Source of the DNA: Flavobacteriales bacterium
GTDB lineage: Bacteria > Bacteroidota > Bacteroidia > Flavobacteriales_D > Parvicellaceae
Direction of reading: 5' to 3'
Assembly (NCBI GenBank): GCA_026993705.1
Contig: JALWSJ010000415.1
Coordinates: 1-11,006, forward strand
DNA length: 11,006 nucleotides
Shown here: positions 6,634 to 11,006 of the stretch, piece after piece
Numbering within the stretch: the stretch's first letter is position 1
How the letters are laid out: the number at the start of each line of letters is the position of its first letter
Position numbers and translations under genes: made by a program
Notes under the pieces: model-generated
What the model saw: only the letters and a program-made list of their open reading frames with translations
The model's database searches: none
What the model was told of the DNA's origin: nothing

Positions 6634-7408
6634 AATATTAAAATACAGTATCTTCGATTTGTTACGAAGCCGCTGGAGTTACGTTTACTTTGCCTTCTAC
6701 CTTATGTTAGGATTTGTATTACTTTTCCTCAATAACGATATGAACAAGGCAATCATTACGCTAATGAATATCATTATAGTGTTAACCCCCTTAATCGGGA
6801 CTATTTTCGGAATAATGTACTATTACAATTCCAAAGAATTTACCGAGCTTCTCCTCGCACAACCCATCAAGAGGAGCAAAATATTTATAGGTCAATACAT
6901 CGGTATTTCCCTTTCGCTTACCTTGAGTTTAGTTTTAGGATTAGGTATCCCCTTTGTAATGTATGGGCTTTTCAAATCAACTGAAATATTTGATTTCACG
7001 CTATTATTAATCGTAGGCACATTTCTGAATTTTATTTTTGTAGCATTGTCATACAATATTGCTCTATCCACCGAAAATAAGATAAAAGGCTTTGGATATG
7101 CTATTTTAATGTGGTTATTCATGGCGGTTATTTACGACGGTTTATTCTTAATATCCCTCGTTATGTTCAACGAGTACCCATTAGAAAAATTTTCGCTCTT
7201 TGCCACGATGTTCAATCCCATAGACCTCTCAAGGATACTCATCTTACTAAAGCTCGACATTTCTGCTCTTTTAGGATATACTGGAGCTGTCTTCAAAGAC
7301 TTCTTCGGAACTACAGCGGGAATGTTTACTTCATTATTAATTTTAGCTCTTTGGGTTGTCCTTCCTTTGCTTAATATCATCAGAAAATCGAATAAAAAAG
7401 ATTTCTAA
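6626..7408 (+). CDS. nosY: NosY, permease subunit of the NosDFY ABC machine
   Basis: 260-residue ABC-2 type membrane protein that couples NosF ATP hydrolysis to NosD in NosZ maturation. Six membrane helices are predicted at about 16-36, 44-66, 89-114, 122-146, 157-180 and 230-252. Between helices 2 and 3 lies YYYNSKEFTELLLAQPIKRSKIFIGQY, split here as residues 66-80 and 81-91, the coupling region typical of NosY (E-x-x-x-L-L-x-Q-P-I-x-R). NPIDLSRILILL (197-208) is also typical. It overlaps nosF by 8 nt (ATGCTTAA) and is the last nos gene in the window. No T-tract terminator follows immediately; an AT-rich inverted repeat begins 55 nt later. Confidence 0.94.
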   Translation: MLKILKYSIFDLLRSRWSYVYFAFYLMLGFVLLFLNNDMNKAIITLMNIIIVLTPLIGTIFGIMYYYNSKEFTELLLAQPIKRSKIFIGQYIGISLSLTLSLVLGLGIPFVMYGLFKSTEIFDFTLLLIVGTFLNFIFVALSYNIALSTENKIKGFGYAILMWLFMAVIYDGLFLISLVMFNEYPLEKFSLFATMFNPIDLSRILILLKLDISALLGYTGAVFKDFFGTTAGMFTSLLILALWVVLPLLNIIRKSNKKDF

Positions 7409-7462
7409 CACGATTATAATTTAAGAACGTTTCAATACTTATTATACAAAAATATTCAAAGC

Positions 7463-7520
7463 TATAGAAATTTTTTAACCGCAGTTATCGAGTTGATAAT
7501 TAGGTTTAAAAAATTTCGAT
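7463..7520. repeat. AT-rich inverted repeat downstream of nosY
   Basis: GAAATTTTTTAACC (7467-7480) pairs with GGTTTAAAAAATTTC (7503-7517), with one bulged T. TAT/ATA pairs extend it past one mismatch, and an inner stem TTATC/GATAA closes around GAGTT. It begins 55 nt after the nosY stop. It lacks a GC-rich core and a trailing T tract, so it is a poor intrinsic terminator, though it may still protect the mRNA 3' end. Confidence 0.45.
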
Positions 7521-7584
7521 AATGCAGAAGATTGAAGTAGAATGAGTTTCTATTCAGTTTTCATGTAATATTGCAACGGTCTTA

Positions 7585-7726
7585 ATTTGGGCGTTCCCCA
7601 ACTACAAAAAAGGTGCATTCCCTCACGTAGAATGCACCTTTTTTGTAGTTGGGTCGGGCTATCCGTTATATCTTTTGGGTTGCATATATGCAACAACCCA
7701 AAAGGATGCCACTTCTATCCCTAACG
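7585..7726 (+). repeat. Structured dispersed repeat, copy A
   Basis: Length 142 nt. Fixed blocks are ATTTGGGCGTTCCC (7585-7598), GGTCGGGCTATCC (7652-7664), TATATCTTTTG (7667-7677), CAAAAGGATGCC (7699-7710) and CTATCCCTAACG (7715-7726). Between the first two blocks is a perfect 24-bp stem (7597-7620 with 7630-7653). Between the third and fourth is a second hairpin, TTTTGGGTTG (7673-7682) with CAACCCAAAA (7694-7703). CGTT near the 5' end can pair with the terminal AACG, closing a two-hairpin branched fold. The same skeleton recurs in copy B with different stem sequences. I recall similar blocks scattered through Flavobacteria genomes, which is memory and was not checked. It may be a REP-like non-autonomous element or a structured RNA. 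Confidence 0.75.
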
Positions 7727-7817
7727 TGAAAGAAAGAAGCAGTTAAGAATGTGAATTTATAGTTTCTTAGTCGATGAAAATTAAACTTCGTTTTCTTATC
7801 GTTCATTCCCTTTACGT

Positions 7818-7915
7818 CAGACTGTCTAAAAACCTAATTTACAGTAAGGTTTGTATTTGATTATCAATGTGTTATGATTTTTATTTTCAAGTTTCTTAGG
7901 TTTTTAGACAGTCTG
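7818..7915. mobile_element. 98 bp MITE-like element with perfect 20 bp terminal inverted repeats
   Basis: CAGACTGTCTAAAAACCTAA (7818-7837) is the exact reverse complement of 7896-7915. The 58 nt between them are AT-rich and non-coding. The element is flanked by ACGT (7814-7817) and GCGT (7916-7919), a possible 4-bp target duplication with one change, or a 3-bp CGT duplication. The ends recall those of IS1182-type insertion sequences (ACTGTCTAAAAA), but that is from memory. The 58-nt loop makes a terminator role unlikely. No transposase gene is in the window, so it would be non-autonomous. It sits exactly against the edge of structured repeat B. Confidence 0.55.
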
Positions 7916-7916
7916 G

Positions 7917-8059
7917 CGTTAGGGATAGGAACGGCATCCTTTTGCCCTCCCTCCTTTTGGAGGGCAAAAGATATAGTGGATAGCCCGACCATTACGGTGT
8001 TAAAAAGTGGTGGAGTGCAACGAAACCTCTTTTTTATGCCGTAATGGGAACACCCAAAT
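7917..8059 (-). repeat. Structured dispersed repeat, copy B (inverted relative to A)
   Basis: Length 143 nt. Read on the minus strand it has the same blocks as copy A: ATTTGGGTGTTCCC (8059-8046), GGTCGGGCTATCC (7990-7978), TATATCTTTTG (7975-7965), CAAAAGGATGCC (7944-7933) and CTATCCCTAACG (7928-7917). The variable parts differ in sequence but again form hairpins. The first has ATTACGG (7991-7997) with CCGTAAT (8039-8045) plus an imperfect A/T stem. The second is a perfect 11-bp stem, 7940-7950 with 7959-7969. The closing CGTT/AACG pair of copy A becomes TGTT/AACG, kept as a T-G wobble. Confidence 0.75.
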
Positions 8060-8102
8060 AAACTTTCTGATATTTATCATTCTATTCTTGTGGAAAATTA
8101 AG

Positions 8103-8110
8103 TATATTTG
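8103..8110 (+). promoter_or_regulatory. Candidate -7 element of the universal stress protein gene
   Basis: TATATTTG matches the Bacteroidota -7 consensus TAnnTTTG exactly, and ATG8135 lies 24 nt downstream, leaving room for a short leader. The nearest upstream TTG (8088-8090) is only 12 nt away, too close for a standard -33 box. The element covers the in-frame TTG8108, which argues against that codon being the translation start. Confidence 0.5.
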
Positions 8111-8134
8111 AAAAACCGCAATACAATAACTGTT

Positions 8135-9007
8135 ATGACGACTATTTTATTCCCTACTGATTTTTCGGATTGTGCGACTGAGGCACAGGAAGCTGCTTTT
8201 ACTTTGGCTAAATTGTTTGATGCTAAGCTTAGAGTGATTCATGTGATTGATGATACGATTTTTAAGTGGGAGTCGCAGGGGCATTTTTTGGAACAGGTGG
8301 ATGTGTTGCCTTTGCAAACTCAACCGCTGAGAATAGAGCAGGAGGATTCGGTTAAAAATCAGTTTTTGAACGCTATTGACTCGATAAAAGAGGCGGCGGT
8401 AGAACGAGGAATAAAGATAGAGGCGGAATTGATGTTTGGTAATCCTGTGAAAGTGATTTTGGCTGAATCAAAAAAAATAGATGCTGATTTTATCGTAATG
8501 GGTACGCACGGTGCAAGTGGTTTTAAGGAGGCTTTTACGGGGTCGATTACGCAGGGGGTGGCTAAACATGCTTCTTGTCCGGTGTTGAGCTTGAGAAAAT
8601 TACAGTACGTGGGGACTTTTAATGTGAAGAATTTGGTGTATGCGTCTAACTTTAAAGTAGAATCGGATAATGATAATCTTACTTTTGTTAGGGTCTTTGC
8701 CCGTTATTTCGATGCTTCAATTACTTTGTTGTACGTCAATACACCTCATTATTTTGAGGAAACGAATGAAACGCTAAATCGCATAGAAAAAGTTGCTCAA
8801 GACCATAAATTGGATAAATATTCTATTGAGATTTATAACCACTTTACCGTGGAAGATGGTGTACTTACTTATGCAAATAACAATAACGTGGATTTAATTG
8901 CTGTTTCTAATCATCATTATGGCTTACTAAAAAGTATTGTGGAGTTTAGAACAGCAGAAGTGTTGGTGAATCACGCTAAAGTGCCTGTGTTGACGTTGAA
9001 TGTTTGA
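8135..9007 (+). CDS. Tandem-domain universal stress protein (UspA family)
   Basis: 290-residue cytoplasmic protein with two Usp folds in tandem, about residues 1-155 and 163-290. The first starts with the typical TTILFPTDFSDCA and has the complete ATP-binding motif G-x-x-G-(9x)-G-S at 123-137 (GTHGASGFKEAFTGS). The second lacks it: the equivalent region SNHHYGLLKSIVEFRTAE (258-275) has no Gly spacing, so it is probably structural. The frame is open nine codons upstream to a TTG at 8108, but ATG8135 gives the normal family N terminus and a plausible promoter overlaps the TTG. Family members bind ATP or AMP and help survival under stress or low oxygen. Any link with the nos genes is only by proximity, and structured repeats separate them. 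The gene uses more G-ending codons than its neighbours. Confidence 0.9.
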   Translation: MTTILFPTDFSDCATEAQEAAFTLAKLFDAKLRVIHVIDDTIFKWESQGHFLEQVDVLPLQTQPLRIEQEDSVKNQFLNAIDSIKEAAVERGIKIEAELMFGNPVKVILAESKKIDADFIVMGTHGASGFKEAFTGSITQGVAKHASCPVLSLRKLQYVGTFNVKNLVYASNFKVESDNDNLTFVRVFARYFDASITLLYVNTPHYFEETNETLNRIEKVAQDHKLDKYSIEIYNHFTVEDGVLTYANNNNVDLIAVSNHHYGLLKSIVEFRTAEVLVNHAKVPVLTLNV

Positions 9008-9008
9008 T

Positions 9009-9024
9009 TGGAGAATTTACTCCA
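9009..9024. terminator. Short hairpin at the convergent junction
   Basis: TGGAG (9009-9013) pairs with CTCCA (9020-9024) around a 6-nt loop, between the stress protein stop and spanning the glycosyltransferase stop. The stem is only 5 bp and has no T tract, so a terminator role in either direction is weakly supported. Confidence 0.15.
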
Positions 9025-10111
9025 TAGTTAATTCATCTAAAATACTTATATAAGTTGGACTTGTAGAATGTATGGAAAAGTGGTTTTCTACTGTTCTAGT
9101 TGCCTCTTTTCCTATTCTATTTCTTAAGTCTTCATCTTGTATTAATCGTTCTAAGGCTTTAACCCATTCTTCGTCATTAGATGCTAAAAAACCATTTACT
9201 CCATTTTCTATTATCCTAGTATTAGCACCTATTTTGGTGGCTATTGTAGGTATTCCAAGTGCCATATATTGCAATGCTTTTAACCCACTTTTCCCTAAAA
9301 CCCACGGTTCATCAGGAAGTGGATATAATCCTATATCTATTTTTTTTAGATCTTTGACTTCTGTTTCTAGCGACCAAGGAACGGCAGTTAATTTAATTTT
9401 TGGGTTATTAAATTTGAAATTAGAATCACCAATAACCAACACATTAAACGAATAGCCTTTTTCAAGTAATTGAAGTAGTATAGGTTCTAAAAGTTTAACA
9501 TATTTGGAGGTACTATGACTACCACTCCATCCAAGTGTTATTGTTTCCTTTGATTGATGTCGTTTAGGTCTATATCTTTCGGTATCTATTGTTGAGGATA
9601 TGTCTGTGGTTTTTGAATTGTACTGTCGCACAAAATCATCTAGTGTTGGAGTACAAGTAATAACATGGTCGGCATGTTTCATCATGTAAATCATTTTATT
9701 CTTTCCTTTTAACCCTTCAAAAAAACGATTTGCATCACTTGAATGCCCCAAGAAAACCATGTCGTCAATGTCGTAAATTATTTTTTTTGATAACTTTCTT
9801 ACTGCCCATTCAAATATTGGAAAACCGAAAGGGGTTACCCACAAATGAACATAAACTACATCGTACTTTTGAAGCCTAAAAAGGTCTTTAAACCGATTAA
9901 GATAACCAATTATAGTATAAAAAACCTTCTGAAAAATATATCCTTTTTGGTAAATGATATCCCAAAATGCCTCGGTTACAAAAGGGGACACCTGCACAGT
10001 ATAACCTTTTTTTTTCATTTCACTAAAATACTGTTCGTATTTTAATCGTTGGCTTGGTGCTTTATCTACTGGATAAGGACTTAGGAATAGTATTTTTCTT
10101 TGTTTAACCAT
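9017..10111 (-). CDS. Family 4 (GT-B fold) glycosyltransferase
   Basis: 364-residue cytoplasmic glycosyltransferase, probably acting on a lipid-linked surface polysaccharide or LPS intermediate. The N-terminal Rossmann half starts KILFLSPYPVDKAPSQRLKYE, here residues 6-26, and includes YDIDDMVFLG (113-122). The C-terminal nucleotide-sugar half includes LGWSGSHS (193-200) and GKSGLKALQYMALGIPTIAT (273-292), followed by NGVNGFLAS (303-311). In that segment the Glu residues of the classic E-x7-E motif are replaced (K/S and Q), as seen in one recurrent GT4 subgroup, so donor binding may differ. Its ATG overlaps the stop of the upstream glycosyltransferase gene by 8 nt (ATGGTTAA). It converges on the stress protein gene with only 9 nt between stops. 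The exact sugar cannot be read from sequence. Confidence 0.88.
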   Translation of the reverse strand: MVKQRKILFLSPYPVDKAPSQRLKYEQYFSEMKKKGYTVQVSPFVTEAFWDIIYQKGYIFQKVFYTIIGYLNRFKDLFRLQKYDVVYVHLWVTPFGFPIFEWAVRKLSKKIIYDIDDMVFLGHSSDANRFFEGLKGKNKMIYMMKHADHVITCTPTLDDFVRQYNSKTTDISSTIDTERYRPKRHQSKETITLGWSGSHSTSKYVKLLEPILLQLLEKGYSFNVLVIGDSNFKFNNPKIKLTAVPWSLETEVKDLKKIDIGLYPLPDEPWVLGKSGLKALQYMALGIPTIATKIGANTRIIENGVNGFLASNDEEWVKALERLIQDEDLRNRIGKEATRTVENHFSIHSTSPTYISILDELTME

Positions 10112-11006
10112 TCAATAGATTTTGATAAATTTTAGTGTATTTTTCTATTCCTGAGGTCAGAAGAAAATATTCTTTTGAGACCTCTCTAATTTTATTTTTG
10201 TTATGATTTATTAGGTTGGGAATTTGTTCTATAGCACTTGCAAAAGCGTTTTTATTCAGCTCTTGAATACAAATTCCTGCTTGTGTATTTTCAACAATGT
10301 TTTTAACATCTCCAATATCATTACAAATTATTGGAATTCCCATCGCTAATAATTCCCCCATTTTTGTAGGTGAACTTGATTTTTTAGAGTAAGAAGGCTT
10401 AATAAAAAATACGCTAAAATCTGAAGCAGAAACAATTTTAGGGATATCTATCCTTTGAGAAAATTTAATTATAAAATCGGATTTTTCAAGTTCATACTTT
10501 TCTGCCAATTTATAAATTAATTCAGGATCATCTGGGGTAAGAATCAAAAAAATGTTTTTTTTATATTTTTGCTTTACCATCGAATAAAAATTAAGCATTT
10601 CATCCAATAAATACCAAGTACCCAACGAACCAACGTAAGATAAAACAAGTGTATCCTTTTCAATACCTAAATTTTCTTTACAAATATTTTTATCTTGTGG
10701 AATAAATAACTCAAAGTCTGAACTACAAGGTATAACTGATATTTTGGAAGTTGACATTTTTTTAATCCCCCAAGTTAACATTTCTTGCTTTCCTCTTTCT
10801 GTAAGACTAATCACCGCATCAGACTCTGATAAAAACAATTGTTCCTTTTTCTTAAAGTAACTATATATTTGTTTAAAGGGAATTTTTGTTTTATCCCACA
10901 GTCCTCCATCAACTCGTTCATCTGCCCAAAACCCACGCATATCAAAAAGAAACTTTACCTGATGTTTTTGCTTAAATCCTAAACCAATGAGAGAGGTGAT
11001 ATAACT
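10104..11006 (-). CDS. Family 4 glycosyltransferase, 5' end beyond the window
   Basis: The frame stays open through the right edge, so the start lies outside and at least 300 C-terminal residues are visible. An internal ATG at 10940 is not the start: the codons before it (10941-11006) continue the family sequence, reading HQVKFLFD directly into the conserved block MRGFWADERVDGGLWDKTK. Further on are SDAVISLTERGKQEM, the linker into the donor domain VLSYVGSLGTWYLLDEM, and the nucleotide-sugar loop SSPTKMGELLAMGIPIICND, in which the Glu of MGELL is kept. It is a GT-B enzyme of surface polysaccharide synthesis, co-transcribed with the downstream glycosyltransferase through an 8-nt stop/start overlap. 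Base composition is very AT-rich. Donor and acceptor are unknown. Confidence 0.88.
   Translation of the reverse strand, partial: SYITSLIGLGFKQKHQVKFLFDMRGFWADERVDGGLWDKTKIPFKQIYSYFKKKEQLFLSESDAVISLTERGKQEMLTWGIKKMSTSKISVIPCSSDFELFIPQDKNICKENLGIEKDTLVLSYVGSLGTWYLLDEMLNFYSMVKQKYKKNIFLILTPDDPELIYKLAEKYELEKSDFIIKFSQRIDIPKIVSASDFSVFFIKPSYSKKSSSPTKMGELLAMGIPIICNDIGDVKNIVENTQAGICIQELNKNAFASAIEQIPNLINHNKNKIREVSKEYFLLTSGIEKYTKIYQNLLNG

Larger units (their letters stand above)
7409..8134. other. Repeat-rich interval without a convincing gene
   Basis: This stretch between nosY and the stress protein gene has no reading frame I would call a gene. It holds, in order: an AT-rich inverted repeat (7463-7520), structured repeat A on the plus strand (7585-7726), about 90 nt of plain AT-rich spacer (7727-7817), a 98 bp MITE-like element (7818-7915), structured repeat B in the opposite orientation (7917-8059), and a promoter-like element (8103-8110). 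I see nothing distinctive in 7522-7584 or 8060-8100. Confidence 0.75.

Noticed and set aside
7111..7374. Plus- and minus-strand open frames within nosY
   Set aside because: nosY is the better frame with six membrane helices and an 8-nt overlap with nosF; the others are by-products.
7857..7868. Short palindrome TTGATTATCAAT as a regulator box
   Set aside because: It lies inside the MITE-like element, the spacing between half-sites is too short for an FNR site, and there is no gene start close downstream.
7818..7915. Bidirectional transcription terminator
   Set aside because: The arms are perfect, but the loop would be 58 nt and no T tract follows either arm; a transposon-like element fits better.
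7585..8059. CRISPR array
   Set aside because: Only two repeat units, in opposite orientation and 142-143 nt long, with hairpins in the variable parts; no short direct repeats with spacers and no cas genes.
7409..8134. tRNA or rRNA gene in the long non-coding gap
   Set aside because: No cloverleaf, CCA end, TTCGA-type arm or rRNA signature was found; the structure present is explained by the repeats.
9072..9455. Plus-strand open frame of 127 codons opposite the glycosyltransferase gene
   Set aside because: It is antisense to a clear GT4 enzyme, covers its conserved donor-binding region, and its hydrophobic sequence is what the opposite strand would give by chance.

Overview
The window is AT-rich and most of it is a nitrous oxide reduction (nos) gene cluster of the clade II, Sec-type kind. 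The likely source is a member of Bacteroidota, probably Flavobacteriia. The signs are the absence of Shine-Dalgarno sequences with A-rich leaders, promoter-like TAnnTTTG elements, lipoprotein signal peptides on most exported proteins, and the protein families themselves. Genus cannot be decided from the sequence.

Layout. Bases 43-1178 encode two small lipoproteins with His-rich linkers: a fasciclin (FAS1) domain protein and a single-haem cytochrome c. A strong hairpin (1190-1235) separates them from nosZ (1300-3309), which encodes the catalytic copper enzyme and here carries a lipobox. nosZ ends at a clear intrinsic terminator. A four-helix membrane protein at the usual nosB position follows (3487-4110), with its own terminator. 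Then comes nosL-nosD-nosF-nosY (4227-7408), whose last three genes overlap by 8 nt at each junction. These supply copper delivery (NosL lipoprotein) and the NosD/NosF/NosY ABC machine needed for CuZ assembly. The cytochrome c is the obvious local candidate for electron donor to the CuA site of NosZ. No NosR, NosG, NosH or NosX gene is visible in the window.

Bases 7409-8134 contain no convincing gene but much structure: an AT-rich inverted repeat, two 142-143 nt structured repeats in opposite orientation with a conserved skeleton and rewritten stems, and between them a 98 bp MITE-like element with perfect 20 bp inverted ends that abuts the second repeat.

To the right are a two-domain universal stress protein (8135-9007) and, convergent with it, two overlapping glycosyltransferase genes on the minus strand. 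The upstream one runs off the right edge. They look like the end of a surface polysaccharide locus unrelated to denitrification, so the repeat-rich interval marks a functional boundary.
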